From Alphaproteobacteria bacterium (GTDB taxonomy: Bacteria > Pseudomonadota > Alphaproteobacteria > Rhizobiales > Aestuariivirgaceae), in contig JAHEFB010000024.1 in assembly GCA_024640405.1 (NCBI GenBank), forward strand, positions 2,088 to 64,180: a stretch of DNA of 62,093 nucleotides, written 5' to 3'. The notes below the pieces were generated by a model. It saw only the letters and a list, made by a program, of their open reading frames with translations, was not told where the DNA came from and ran no database searches. Shown here piece after piece: positions 35,881 through 44,751 of this stretch (positions within the stretch are counted from its first letter, which is position 1; each line of letters opens with the position of its first letter). The translations under genes and the position numbers were made by a program.

Positions 35881-36519
35881 ATGAAGTATTTAAAAGGGAT
35901 GGCCATGTGCCTGGCTATGATGATCACAGCCGTTCCGGCACACAGTTACAACAAGCAAAAGAACGGCAATCTGACCGTTTCTTCCAATATTCATGCACCA
36001 CAATATGGTGTGACCTTGCCGCCGATCGGATATGTGCATTTTTGTGCACGATACAAGGCGGAGTGCCGCAATGTAGGCAACAGTGAAACACAGGCCGAAT
36101 TGAACAACAGATCCTGGGCGCAGCTTCTTGAAGTCAATGATTTTGTCAACGACAAGATTGCGGCGGTAACCGACCTGGACCTCTATGGCACTGTTGAGCG
36201 CTGGGATTATCCGTCAACCGCAGGCGATTGCGAAGATTTCGTTCTGATGAAGAAGCGATATCTGGAAGGCCTCGGATTCGCACCCGAAGCACTGCTTATA
36301 ACAGTCGTTTTTGATGAAAATGGCGATGGCCACGCGGTTTTGATGGTTCGTACTGATGGTGGTGATTTCATTCTCGATAACCGCCGCCGGGCTGTCCTGC
36401 GCTGGTCCGAGACCGGATATGAATTCCTCAAGCGCCAATCACAGGAAAACCCGCGCATCTGGGTATCCATGAGCACCCGCTACGCCAGGGACAAGAACAC
36501 AATTGCAGGAGCAAATTAG
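35881..36519 (+). CDS. Transglutaminase-like cysteine peptidase (BTLCP family)
   Basis: A 212-residue exported protein: signal peptide about residues 1-22 (LAMMITAVPAHSY), then LPPIGYVHFCARYKAECRN and the papain/transglutaminase-like triad with Cys in STAGDCEDFVLMKK, His in GDGHAVLMVRT and Asp in FILDNRRRAV. This is the bacterial transglutaminase-like cysteine proteinase family, related to LapG, which cleaves adhesins under c-di-GMP control. A PilZ gene lies directly upstream but is separated by a terminator. A GGGG tract precedes ATG 35881. Confidence 0.85.
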   Translation: MKYLKGMAMCLAMMITAVPAHSYNKQKNGNLTVSSNIHAPQYGVTLPPIGYVHFCARYKAECRNVGNSETQAELNNRSWAQLLEVNDFVNDKIAAVTDLDLYGTVERWDYPSTAGDCEDFVLMKKRYLEGLGFAPEALLITVVFDENGDGHAVLMVRTDGGDFILDNRRRAVLRWSETGYEFLKRQSQENPRIWVSMSTRYARDKNTIAGAN

Positions 36520-36634
36520 TCAGGCACGCTGAAACAGGCCCCTGTTTGTTTCAGCAACCCAAAATCTGAATGACCCAGAAATGCGAAACGGCCCGGTCGG
36601 CATCCCCTCCCCATCCCCCACCAACCGGGTCCAA

Positions 36635-36675
36635 GGGGCCAGCATCATTCCCACCTGATGCTGGCCCCGCTTTGT
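36635..36675. terminator. Bidirectional hairpin terminator
   Basis: A perfect 12-bp stem (GGGGCCAGCATC with GATGCTGGCCCC) and a 10-base loop, followed by GCTTTGTTT on the plus strand. It lies between the convergent peptidase and gamma-carbonic anhydrase genes. A second, imperfect hairpin (GCTGAAAC...GTTTCAGC) occurs at about 36528-36555, just after the peptidase stop. Confidence 0.75.
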
Positions 36676-36687
36676 TTCCGGCCGGCT

Positions 36688-37227
36688 TTACAGTTCCACC
36701 AGTTTCAGACTGTTTTCCCGGGCATAGCGGTGTACCTTGTCCACATAAGCCTGGGCGGCAGCCTGCAATACGGCTTCAGTCTTCTCATCGAGTGATTTGA
36801 CGACACGTCCCGGTGCACCCAGCACCATGCAATTGTCATCAATGGCTTTGCCTTCGCCGAGCAACGCATGAGCACCTATGATGCAGTTGCGGCCAATGAC
36901 GGCGCCGTTCATGACAGTTGCACCCATGCCTATCAGCGAATTATCGCCAACAGTGCACCCATGCAGCGTTGCAAGATGACCGACGGTTACACCACGCGCC
37001 AGCGTAAGTGGAAATCCCGGATCAGTATGCAGGACACAATTATCCTGAATGTTGGTTTTCTCGCCCACATCAATCATCTCGTTGTCGCCTCGCAAGACGG
37101 CGCCAAACCAGATGCTTGCAAACCGCGCCAACCGCACCTTGCCAATCAGGGTGGCGCCAGGCGCAACATAGTATGGATCGGCCTCGGGGAACTCCGGCCT
37201 GTGACCTTCAAATTCATAAATGCCCAT
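36688..37227 (-). CDS. Gamma-class carbonic anhydrase-like protein
   Basis: A 179-residue left-handed beta-helix protein. Hexapeptide repeats run throughout (YYVAPGATLIGKVRLARFASIWFGAVLRGDNEMIDVG), and the three metal-ligand histidines are seen in CVLHTD and VGHLATLHGC. It resembles the YrdA/PaaY/CaiE group. The start at 37227 (MGIYEFEGHRPEFP) fits the family length; an in-frame ATG at 37248 would add 7 residues. The DUF6949-like gene ends just upstream, so a two-gene unit is likely. Confidence 0.87.
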   Translation of the reverse strand: MGIYEFEGHRPEFPEADPYYVAPGATLIGKVRLARFASIWFGAVLRGDNEMIDVGEKTNIQDNCVLHTDPGFPLTLARGVTVGHLATLHGCTVGDNSLIGMGATVMNGAVIGRNCIIGAHALLGEGKAIDDNCMVLGAPGRVVKSLDEKTEAVLQAAAQAYVDKVHRYARENSLKLVEL

Positions 37228-37254
37228 GGAAATCTCGCATACATCCAAGCTTGC

Positions 37255-37578
37255 TCAGGCGGTCATCAGCAGATTGAGGCAGACAACCAGCACGATCCCG
37301 TTCATGAAACACCATATGCAGGATACAGCAAGTCCCGCGAAAAAAAATCCCAGATACCGCCAGCCATGCTCCATCAGCCGTGTCGTGAAACCCGCCAGTA
37401 TCACAGGTGCCGCCAACATGATTGCCAGCACCCGGAACGGCATCCAGAATGCTGCCCCGTCTTCAAGCACACTGGTGAATGACGGTCTTGTATGGCCCAA
37501 CCACAACCAGCCCGAGTGTACCAGCCCGGCACCGGTCAAACCGAAAGCCATGATCGTCAGGAATGTGTCATATGTCAT
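37255..37578 (-). CDS. Small membrane protein (DUF6949-like)
   Basis: A 107-residue protein with three hydrophobic segments (TFLTIMAFGLTGAGLVHSGW, VLAIMLAAPVILAGF and FFFAGLAVSCIWCFMNGIVLVV). It resembles short alphaproteobacterial inner-membrane proteins of unknown function. It lies 27 bases upstream of the carbonic-anhydrase start on the same strand and is probably co-transcribed with it. Confidence 0.65.
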   Translation of the reverse strand: MTYDTFLTIMAFGLTGAGLVHSGWLWLGHTRPSFTSVLEDGAAFWMPFRVLAIMLAAPVILAGFTTRLMEHGWRYLGFFFAGLAVSCIWCFMNGIVLVVCLNLLMTA

Positions 37579-37737
37579 CGTGGGACATCCCCATAAGTGT
37601 TAGCCCACATCGAGAACGGCAAAAAACAGCAGTTTTTGTATTCAAGACAGTAATGCCGCCCAAAAATCGATGCGCTTGCACAAAGGACTTGCAACAGGCA
37701 TACCAATCACCTGGGTTAGTCGGGATTCAGAATCCAA

Positions 37738-38478
37738 ATGAGCTGGCAAAGACAAAGCGCTTATCAATACGGACCTCGCGAACGGTCCATTGGGCGTATG
37801 ATGATCACCTTCGTAGGCCTGGTGCTTGTCACCGGCGGCGTCATCGTCGCCTGGCTGTTTCTTGGAGATCGCGATCTGCTGTTTGCTCCACCGCAGCAAG
37901 TGGCAAATCCGGATGCCGCCCCTGCCCTGGCACGCTATCGTTTTGACAAGGCTGAACTAGTCGCTCCCACACGGCTGGTAACACGGGTCAAGCGCCGCAC
38001 CCTGGGCAGCATCGTCAAACTCGATATGCTGTTACCATGGCCGTATCAGCCCGGCAGCAGCCCCAGATTGCCGGGGACATCGCGCGAGTTCAATGACTGG
38101 ATTATTCTGACTTTTGAGGGCGCGGCCAAGGATGAACTGACCCCGGTGGAACGCTATGGTGAAATTTACCCGGTCTACTTTGACGGTGAGCCGGAGCAGG
38201 TCGACGGAAATCTTCTGCGTTACAAATTCAAGGAAACTTCGCCGTATGCCGATCTGACCTTGTACGTGGCAACCGTGGATGGTCGCCACATTGTGCATCG
38301 TTGCGACCGCAAACCATCGGTTATGGGCCCGATATTGTGCGAACGTACTATACCGCTAAACAGCGACATGAGGTTGCGCATGCGGTTTTCGCGTAAACAT
38401 CTGGAAAGCTGGGCACAGATCGAACGCAATGTGCGCCTTGCTCTGGCAAACATGTTCACGACCGTCCATCCAGAATAG
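37738..38478 (+). CDS. Single-pass membrane protein of unknown function
   Basis: A 246-residue protein with a cytoplasmic basic N-terminus, one membrane anchor (MMITFVGLVLVTGGVIVAWLFL, residues about 21-42), then a periplasmic beta-rich domain of about 190 residues (RYRFDKAELVAPTRLVTRVKRRTLGS, DWIILTFEGAAKDELTPVERYGEIYPVYF). The domain has two cysteines (HRCDRKPSVMGPILCERT) that could form a disulfide. Family not recognised with confidence. It diverges from the DUF6949-like gene. Confidence 0.65.
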   Translation: MSWQRQSAYQYGPRERSIGRMMITFVGLVLVTGGVIVAWLFLGDRDLLFAPPQQVANPDAAPALARYRFDKAELVAPTRLVTRVKRRTLGSIVKLDMLLPWPYQPGSSPRLPGTSREFNDWIILTFEGAAKDELTPVERYGEIYPVYFDGEPEQVDGNLLRYKFKETSPYADLTLYVATVDGRHIVHRCDRKPSVMGPILCERTIPLNSDMRLRMRFSRKHLESWAQIERNVRLALANMFTTVHPE

Positions 38479-38538
38479 AGTGTGATGCGTTAAAATTGAA
38501 TCATTTGATGGCGGAAAATCGATTTACCCGGCTTCTGT

Positions 38539-38751
38539 CTACTCCAGGTCAAATTCAAGAATGGCCATCTGGAAATCGTACGACAGATCTTCAGGATCTT
38601 CGTCGTCACGGTAGATGACTCCAATAAATTCATCACCAACATATACTTCGCAGGAGTCATCTTTTTGCGGACGCTTTCGCACATGAACGGACGGCTGGCC
38701 AAAGGTTTTCTGCAGGTGCCGTGTCAGCTTTGAAATTTCGTCAGGTGTCAT
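38539..38751 (-). CDS. DUF3126 family protein
   Basis: A 70-residue protein MTPDEISKLTRHLQKTFGQ through CEVYVGDEFIGVIYRDDEDPE and the ending YDFQMAILEFDLE, matching the small alphaproteobacterial DUF3126 family. AGAGG lies 5 bases before ATG 38751. The start is preferred over an in-frame start at 38922, whose added residues look like shadow sequence. It is downstream of cysE on the same strand, a common pairing in this class; function unknown. Confidence 0.85.
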   Translation of the reverse strand: MTPDEISKLTRHLQKTFGQPSVHVRKRPQKDDSCEVYVGDEFIGVIYRDDEDPEDLSYDFQMAILEFDLE

Positions 38752-38985
38752 ACTGGCCTCTTGAAGCGTCGTTTGATGCGAAAGAGGCCCAGATGAAATG
38801 AAAGCCTCACATTCAGTCCTTTGTTGCGGCATGTGATCCGCACGATAATGATATCCGCGATGACGAATAATGCACCGGAATATCGGTTGCAGTCGACTCA
38901 ATTGCCGATCTGCAGCGTCCAATTCTCAGGGTTTAACCGCGTTCAGACCTTCGGAACAACCCCCAACATTGGGATACAGGCGTTT

Positions 38986-39819
38986 TTAGGCGGGCTTCAC
39001 TTCTTCCGTATCGGAAATACTGTGATCCATGCGGCGTGCAGGCTCATCACATCCGGCATAACCGACGACCTTGGCAGGGACCCCAGCCACGGTACGGTGC
39101 GGCGGAACATCGTGCAGCACCACCGAACCTGCGGCAACGCGTGAGCAGCGTCCGATCTCGATATTGCCGAGGATTGAAGCACCGGCTCCAATCAGGCAAC
39201 CCTGGCGCACTTTCGGATGCCGGTCGCCATCCGCCTTGCCGGTACCGCCGAGGGTGACCGAATGCAGCATGGAAACATTATCCTCAACCACTGCAGTGGC
39301 GCCAATAACGATTGAATGGGCGTGATCGATCATGATCCCCCGGCCGATTTGAGATGTCGGATGCAGATCAGTACCGAAAATCATGGAAGACCGGCTTTGC
39401 AGGTAATAGGCGAAATCCTTGCGGCCCATTTTGAACAACCTGTGAGCCATCCGATAGGTCTGCAAAGCCTGAAAACCCTTGAAGTAAAGCAATGGCTCAA
39501 TATACCGATCGCACGCCGGATCGCGATCAAATACCGCCAGCAGATCAGCGCGGGCAGCCGCCCCGATGTCGGGATCCTTCTCAAGTGCATCCTCAAAACC
39601 CTGGACTATGAGCTCGGCGCCGATATCCGCATTTCCAAGTCGTTGAGCCAAACGATGACACAATGCTTCTTCAAAACTTGAAGGGTTCAATACTGATGTA
39701 AACAGAAAACCACCCAGGCTGGTGTCAGCCCGCGTTGCAGCTTCTGCTTCATTGCGAATGCGTTCCCATACCGGATCGACTGAAGTGAGCTTGGAAGTTG
39801 CAGCATACGATTTTGGCAT
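38986..39819 (-). CDS. cysE: Serine O-acetyltransferase
   Basis: A 277-residue CysE: N-terminal helical domain (DPVWERIRNEAEAATRAD), then a left-handed beta-helix with DLHPTSQIGRGIMIDHAHSIVIGATAVVEDNVSMLHSVTLGG, PKVRQGCLIGAGASILGNIEIG, and DVPPHRTVAGVPAKVVG. It acetylates serine with acetyl-CoA for cysteine synthesis. The catalytic His/Asp of IDHAH are present. A 26-residue tail follows the helix. Confidence 0.93.
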   Translation of the reverse strand: MPKSYAATSKLTSVDPVWERIRNEAEAATRADTSLGGFLFTSVLNPSSFEEALCHRLAQRLGNADIGAELIVQGFEDALEKDPDIGAAARADLLAVFDRDPACDRYIEPLLYFKGFQALQTYRMAHRLFKMGRKDFAYYLQSRSSMIFGTDLHPTSQIGRGIMIDHAHSIVIGATAVVEDNVSMLHSVTLGGTGKADGDRHPKVRQGCLIGAGASILGNIEIGRCSRVAAGSVVLHDVPPHRTVAGVPAKVVGYAGCDEPARRMDHSISDTEEVKPA

Positions 39820-39898
39820 TTTGACAGCCTCTGGTTTGGTTATTCAATAGTACGATAGCCTGACTGGTGTTGTGACCATTATTTAGTACTTAAACGTG

Positions 39899-40780
39899 TC
39901 AACGCCAAGTCAGCTCCGAAAAAAAGGCCAGTAAAGCATCCGTGAACACGTCATTGCGGTCCCCGGCCACCATGTGGCGGGCACCTGCTATGTCAGCAAA
40001 TTTCGCATGCGGAACCGACCGCATCAGTGCGGCGACCTCAGCTTCGCCAACCAGTTCACTCTCTCGCCCGCGCACCAGCAAAACCGGCATTCTCAGATGC
40101 CGGGCAGCTTCAAACCCCTCTGTCTCAACGGCCTTTGCATGTTTTGCGGCATCTGCCCGCGTCGATATGAAAAGCGGATCCCAGTGCCAGCGCAACCGGC
40201 CATCGTCGCCCTGCCTCAGGTTCTTTGACAGACCGGACAGATCCGTGGGCCTGGGCCGGTGGGGAAGATAGGCGGATATCGCGTTTGCGGCTTCTTCAAC
40301 ATTGGCAAAACCTTCCTGGGAGTGTTCCGACATGAAGCCGATAATGCGGCGAACACCATCCACTTTCATTTTTGGGGTGATATCGACCAGCACCAGCGCC
40401 GAAAATGTCTGGTCCCCGCTTTCGCCTCCTGCTGCAAACAGGCCTGCCAATCCACCCAGCGATGCACCGACAATGGCAGGTTTGAAACCGGTTTGCGCTC
40501 CGATCTGACGGCCGGCACAGCTCATGTCATCGGCAAATGCCTGAAAATCGTAGTCGGCGCTGGCAATCCAGTCGCTGTCCCCATGACCCCTTTGATCCAT
40601 GGTTATCGCCGTGACACCCTGCGAAGCCAGCGCCCTTGCTGTGCCTCCCCACGAATGTCGGGTTTGCCCGCCACCATGCGCAAGCAGCACAAGTCCGCGT
40701 GCGTTATCCGCAGCATACAAATCCGCTACCAGCCGGTTTCCTTCCGAACCGGTCAGTTCAATTCGCTGTTTTGAGGTCAT
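39899..40780 (-). CDS. Alpha/beta hydrolase 1
   Basis: A 293-residue alpha/beta hydrolase: oxyanion loop LLAHGGGQTRHSW, DQRGHGDSDW, nucleophile elbow IVGASLGGLAG (Ser), and the C-terminal catalytic His in GARHMVAGDRND. LSGLSKNLRQGDDGRLRWHWDP in the lid region resembles bacterial epoxide hydrolase/haloperoxidase-like esterases. Its start overlaps the end of the upstream hydrolase gene by 4 bases (ATGA), so the two are translationally coupled. Confidence 0.85.
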   Translation of the reverse strand: MTSKQRIELTGSEGNRLVADLYAADNARGLVLLAHGGGQTRHSWGGTARALASQGVTAITMDQRGHGDSDWIASADYDFQAFADDMSCAGRQIGAQTGFKPAIVGASLGGLAGLFAAGGESGDQTFSALVLVDITPKMKVDGVRRIIGFMSEHSQEGFANVEEAANAISAYLPHRPRPTDLSGLSKNLRQGDDGRLRWHWDPLFISTRADAAKHAKAVETEGFEAARHLRMPVLLVRGRESELVGEAEVAALMRSVPHAKFADIAGARHMVAGDRNDVFTDALLAFFSELTWR

Positions 40781-41529
40781 TGCCGTCTATCCAGAAAGTC
40801 CAGTACCGAAAGTTTGTATGCCTTGTCGCCGACCGCTTTCATATGATCCTTACCTGGCAAAACCAGCCCCTCGGCAAATGGAATCGCATCCACCAAAGTG
40901 CCCACAGAACCAGCAATATCGTCCTCTTCGCCGGCAACAACCAGCGTAGGTACCGTGATTTTTTTCAGCTCTTCCTTGCCGACCTTGATCCTGTGCGATG
41001 ACATGCAAGCAGCCAGAGCCTGGAGATCTGATCCGGTTTGCTCGGCAAATGCCCGAAATGCCTTCCCCTGAACACCGTTGGCCCTGGCAAGCGACGGTGC
41101 GCGAAGGGCAGCCACAATTTCGTCCGATCCGCTCACGCCATGGATCATGTTGCCTGCCAGGCCGGCAATAACCAGGGATCGGGCCTGGCCAGGATGGTTG
41201 ATACCCAGCAAAGCCGCCAGCCGGGCTCCCATCGAGTAACCCATGATATCCACCGTCTCATGCCCCAGATGGCTGATCAGATTGCTCGAGTCGCGCGCCA
41301 TTTCAGATGAACTGTAACTTTCAGCATCATGTGGCTTGTCGCTTTTTCCGTGACCGCGGTTATCAATGGTGATGACTTGCCTGCCCACCTTGGTCAGCAA
41401 GTCGATCCAGCCGGTTGACTGCCAGTTGATCCGCGAATTTGAAGCAAACCCGTGGATCAGCAATATCGGCTCACCGTCGCCGTGCACTTCGTAGGCAATA
41501 TTGACATTGTTCGACAGGAAACTGGGCAA
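40777..41529 (-). CDS. Alpha/beta hydrolase 2
   Basis: A 250-residue alpha/beta hydrolase with HGxxS-type loop LLIHGFASNSRINW, DNRGHGKSDKP, nucleophile elbow IMGYSMGARLA (Ser), and catalytic His in LPGKDHMKAV. It precedes and overlaps hydrolase 1 by 4 bases. The two differ in sequence, so this is not a recent tandem duplication. Substrates unknown. It diverges from the zinc-finger gene. Confidence 0.85.
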   Translation of the reverse strand: MPSFLSNNVNIAYEVHGDGEPILLIHGFASNSRINWQSTGWIDLLTKVGRQVITIDNRGHGKSDKPHDAESYSSSEMARDSSNLISHLGHETVDIMGYSMGARLAALLGINHPGQARSLVIAGLAGNMIHGVSGSDEIVAALRAPSLARANGVQGKAFRAFAEQTGSDLQALAACMSSHRIKVGKEELKKITVPTLVVAGEEDDIAGSVGTLVDAIPFAEGLVLPGKDHMKAVGDKAYKLSVLDFLDRRQ

Positions 41530-41671
41530 GGACTTCTGGCTCCGGTTGGTTTAACGGGCTTGGCCGCGCACCCCTATTTATGCTATCGCCGCATTATCGG
41601 CTATAACCAAACGCAGTTCAATCAACACAAGAAATTCCGTGAACCGCACAAATTTCGAGGCAAACTGATAA

Positions 41672-41908
41672 ATGGCGAGCACCGGCACACCGAAGTTTCA
41701 CAATGACATGGGCGTATCTGTTATTGAAATCGGCGCACACGAATTCCAATGCACAGGCGCAAGCGCACCGTTTGATCATCCTCACGTGTTTCTCGACATG
41801 GGTTCCGACAGCGAGATTATCTGCCCGTATTGCTCGACGCTGTACCGTCACTCAGGCTCCCTGAAGGCAGGTGAAGCAATACCCCCTGAAGCCGTTTTCC
41901 GGGATTAA
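41672..41908 (+). CDS. zf-CHCC zinc-finger protein (NDUFS6-like)
   Basis: A 78-residue protein with a Cys-His-Cys-Cys zinc site: C27 in FQCTGAS, His in FDHPHVFLDMG, and CPYC in EIICPYCSTLYRH. The layout matches the zf-CHCC family that includes the mitochondrial complex I subunit NDUFS6; alphaproteobacterial members are candidate complex I accessory proteins. No nuo gene is nearby. AGGC lies upstream of ATG 41672. Confidence 0.82.
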   Translation: MASTGTPKFHNDMGVSVIEIGAHEFQCTGASAPFDHPHVFLDMGSDSEIICPYCSTLYRHSGSLKAGEAIPPEAVFRD

Positions 41909-41985
41909 CCTCGACACGCTTTGGGCCGGCCGGCAGTGACGGTTGGCAACTGATCAGCAATTTGTTGACGGTCTGAAAAGGCAAC

Positions 41986-42015
41986 GGCAACGTTGGCCCC
42001 TCAACCAACGTTGCC
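41986..42015. other. Perfect 11-bp hairpin between zinc-finger and GNAT genes
   Basis: GGCAACGTTGG (41986-41996) and CCAACGTTGCC (42005-42015) form a perfect stem with an 8-base loop. No T run follows on either strand, so it may be an mRNA structure or an operator rather than a terminator. Confidence 0.5.
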
Positions 42016-42080
42016 GTCATGCGTACTTCGCTCAGTTCGTCAGCGGGACTGCCCTTACCCCTCAGAAAGGACGATCAGCT

Positions 42081-42119
42081 ATGCGAAGTCGTCTCAAACA
42101 CTTTTCAATGCTGGACTGA
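42081..42119 (+). CDS. Possible 12-residue leader peptide
   Basis: A short frame MRSRLKHFSMLD with an AAAGGA ribosome binding site 9 bases upstream of the ATG, better than any site near the downstream acetyltransferase start. Its stop lies 22 bases before that gene. It follows the 41986-42015 hairpin. It could be a leader peptide, but short frames with a good ribosome binding site also arise by chance. Confidence 0.3.
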   Translation: MRSRLKHFSMLD

Positions 42120-42141
42120 ACGCTGAAGTCAGTGTCTCATT

Positions 42142-42687
42142 GTGGCCCGAAAAATACAATTTGAATTGAATTTTACAGTGAATGGTAAGTTAACGTTGAC
42201 CAAGCTCGCAACCCCGGAAATACGCGACTACCAGGAAGATGACGAGGCAGACCTGATTGAACTGGTGCGCGAACTGCAAACCCACGAGATCGAATATTAT
42301 GATCGCATGATCGCACCCGGCGAAATTGCCGGCTGGTACATAGACAGTATTCGCAGGGACTGCCGCGAGCACGCAGGCCATGTCAGGATTGCTGTTCGTG
42401 ATAGTCTGCCGATCGGCTATTGCGCCATATTGACCAAAGTGCCCAATGAAGAAGTTGACGAACAACCATTCGATTATGCCTATGTAAGTGAACTGGTGAT
42501 TGCAAGGTCGGCAAGAGGCAAAGGTATCGGCAAGGCATTGTTGCAGGATGCGGAAAGCCTGGCACGTGCAGCGGGCGCGAAGTGGCTTCGCGTCAGTGTT
42601 CTTGCGAAAAACACTGTCGCTCGTGAACTGTATAGCAGTTATGGTTTTGAACAGCATCTGATCAGTATGGAGAAACTTCTCAAATGA
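42142..42687 (+). CDS. GNAT-family N-acetyltransferase
   Basis: A protein of up to 181 residues. The GNAT acetyl-CoA site is seen in LVIARSARGKGIGKALLQDAESLARAAGAKWLRVSVL, followed by NTVARELYSSYGFEQH. The N-terminal 20 residues (QFELNFTVNGKLTLTKLATPE) look unlike the domain; GTG 42142, GTG 42178 or TTG 42196 are possible starts, and none has a strong ribosome binding site. The stop overlaps the next start by 4 bases (ATGA). Substrate unknown. Confidence 0.8.
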   Translation: MARKIQFELNFTVNGKLTLTKLATPEIRDYQEDDEADLIELVRELQTHEIEYYDRMIAPGEIAGWYIDSIRRDCREHAGHVRIAVRDSLPIGYCAILTKVPNEEVDEQPFDYAYVSELVIARSARGKGIGKALLQDAESLARAAGAKWLRVSVLAKNTVARELYSSYGFEQHLISMEKLLK

Positions 42688-43442
42688 GATTGAAGGACAA
42701 GACTGTAATCGTCACTGGTGGGGCTTCAGGGTTTGGCGAAGGCATGATCCGCAGGTTTGCCGAAGAGGGTGCTAACACCGTCATTGCCGACATCAACGAT
42801 GCCGCCGGCGAGGCGCTTGCCAGCGAAGTTTCAGGCATGGGAAGCCCCTGCATCTATACCCATTGTGACGTAACGGATTCCGGCTATTTCCAGAACCTGA
42901 TTGATTCAACGGTCGGCCAGTTCAAGACCATCGACGTGATGATCAACAATGCCGGCATGCCGCAGACCAACCAACCGATGCTGGACGTGGATGAAGCTAC
43001 ATTTCAGAAGATTTTCGACGTCAATGTGAAATCCATCTTTCTCGCCACCAAAGCGGTCGTTCCGGTGATGCGCAAACAGGGTTCCGGTTCAATTATCAAC
43101 ACGGCTTCGACCGCCGCACTGCGCCCGCGGCCAGGCCTTGTCTGGTACAATGCCTCCAAGGGGGCAGTCACAACAATGACCAAGGCCATGGCGGTAGAAC
43201 TGGCACCGGACCAGATTCGTGTGAACGCCCTGTGCCCTGTTGCGGGAGAAACACCGATGCTGGGCGCATTCCTGGGCGGTGAGGTCACCGACGAAATGCG
43301 ATCGGCATTCGTTTCAACAGTTCCCATGGGTCGCTTGTCCACACCGCTGGACATGGCCAATGCGGCATTGTTCTTTGCTTCCGACGAAAGCACCTTCATC
43401 ACCGGCGTATGTATGGAAGTCGACGGTGGACGCTGTATTTAA
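42684..43442 (+). CDS. SDR-family oxidoreductase
   Basis: A 252-residue classical SDR: VIVTGGASGFGEGM (NAD loop), ADIND acidic tip of strand 2, MINNAG, Ser in NTASTAAL, YNASK (catalytic Tyr/Lys), and CMEVDGGRCI at the C-terminus. The conserved P.GETPML region after NALCPV is typical of the glucose/ribitol dehydrogenase-like branch. It is translationally coupled to the GNAT gene and followed 4 bases later by the winged-helix gene. Confidence 0.88.
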   Translation: MRLKDKTVIVTGGASGFGEGMIRRFAEEGANTVIADINDAAGEALASEVSGMGSPCIYTHCDVTDSGYFQNLIDSTVGQFKTIDVMINNAGMPQTNQPMLDVDEATFQKIFDVNVKSIFLATKAVVPVMRKQGSGSIINTASTAALRPRPGLVWYNASKGAVTTMTKAMAVELAPDQIRVNALCPVAGETPMLGAFLGGEVTDEMRSAFVSTVPMGRLSTPLDMANAALFFASDESTFITGVCMEVDGGRCI

Positions 43443-43446
43443 AACT

Positions 43447-44673
43447 GTGACCAGGCCTAAACGAATTGCACTGAAGTCCGCTCGCCGTCTGGCATTGACG
43501 GCGCAAGGATTTTCCGGCGTACAGCCGGCTCCCGGCAAGGCCACGCGCTGGTCGGCCCTTTCGAAAGTGATCGACGGCCTGAACCTTTTGCAGATTGACA
43601 GCGTCAACGTCTTGTCGCGATCTCACTACCTGCCGCTGTTTTCCCGGCTCGGCGGTTATGACAAGGCGATACTTGACAGGCATACACTGGCAGCAAAGAA
43701 GCGCCGGTGCTTTGAATACTGGGCACATGAGGCATCGATTCTACCTTACCGCTACCAGCCGTTGCTGCGCTGGCGCATGGATGACGCCCGCAATGGCGCA
43801 GGCCTCTACAAGGGATTGGTGGAATTTGCTCGCGGGAAGCCGGAAGTCATCGCCCGGACCCTCGAGAAGGTGCGGGAAGAAGGTCCGCTGCGGTCACGTG
43901 ACTTCGGTCAACCGGGGGTACGGTCTGGTGAATGGTGGGGTTGGAACGACCACAAGACCGCTCTTGAATACCTGTTCTGGACCGGCGATGTAACCGCAGC
44001 CTGCCGGGACGGCTTTGAACGGCTTTATGACGTCCCGGAACGCGTTTTGCCCGATCAGATTCACTCTGCACCAACGCCAGCAAGAGCAGATTCAATCCGC
44101 GAGCTGGCGCGCCATTCTGCCCGGGCACTTGGGATCTCAACGGAAACCGACATCAGGGACTATTTCCGTTTGCCTGTAACTGACGCCCGCCAGGCTGTGG
44201 CAGAGCTGGTTGAGTCCGGTGAACTGCACACGGTCGAGGTGCACGGCTGGACCAAACCGGGCTACATCTGGCATCAGGCAAAGTCGGCACGATCATTTGA
44301 TCGTGCAACGCTGCTATCACCGTTCGATCCGCTGGTGTGGAATCGTGACCGGGCGGAGCGGCTGTTCGACTTTCGCTATCGCATCGAAATCTACACACCC
44401 GCACAAAAGCGACAGTTCGGCTATTATGTCCTGCCATTCCTGATCGGCGAGAAGCTGTCAGGCAGGCTGTGCATGAAGGCCGACCGGCAGGCAGGAATCC
44501 TGAGGGTGAATGCTGCCTGGCATGAAGACGGCGTGGACCCCGGCGCCGCGTCCGAAGCCATTGCACCAGCCCTTCGTGACATGAGCCGGTGGCTTGACCT
44601 TGAACGTGTCGAGATAGCTGGACAGGGTAATATGGCAAGAACGCTGGAAAACCACTTCCAAAACCAAATTTAG
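43447..44673 (+). CDS. YcaQ-type winged-helix protein (HTH_42)
   Basis: A 408-residue protein starting at GTG 43447 (TRPKRIALKSARRLALTAQG). It has LLQIDSVNVLSRSHYLPLFSRLG, FEYWAHEASILP, TALEYLFWTGDV and LLSPFDPLVWNRDRAERLFDF, the hallmarks of the YcaQ/AlkX family, whose members unhook DNA interstrand crosslinks. The start lies 4 bases past the SDR stop; the open frame extends upstream inside the SDR gene but reads as shadow. Confidence 0.85.
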   Translation: MTRPKRIALKSARRLALTAQGFSGVQPAPGKATRWSALSKVIDGLNLLQIDSVNVLSRSHYLPLFSRLGGYDKAILDRHTLAAKKRRCFEYWAHEASILPYRYQPLLRWRMDDARNGAGLYKGLVEFARGKPEVIARTLEKVREEGPLRSRDFGQPGVRSGEWWGWNDHKTALEYLFWTGDVTAACRDGFERLYDVPERVLPDQIHSAPTPARADSIRELARHSARALGISTETDIRDYFRLPVTDARQAVAELVESGELHTVEVHGWTKPGYIWHQAKSARSFDRATLLSPFDPLVWNRDRAERLFDFRYRIEIYTPAQKRQFGYYVLPFLIGEKLSGRLCMKADRQAGILRVNAAWHEDGVDPGAASEAIAPALRDMSRWLDLERVEIAGQGNMARTLENHFQNQI

Positions 44674-44751
44674 GATCCAGCGGTTCCTGCGCTGTCGAGA
44701 GATTACGCCATGCCCGGTCCCACTGTTTTCATATGCGCATCCAGGTACTTT

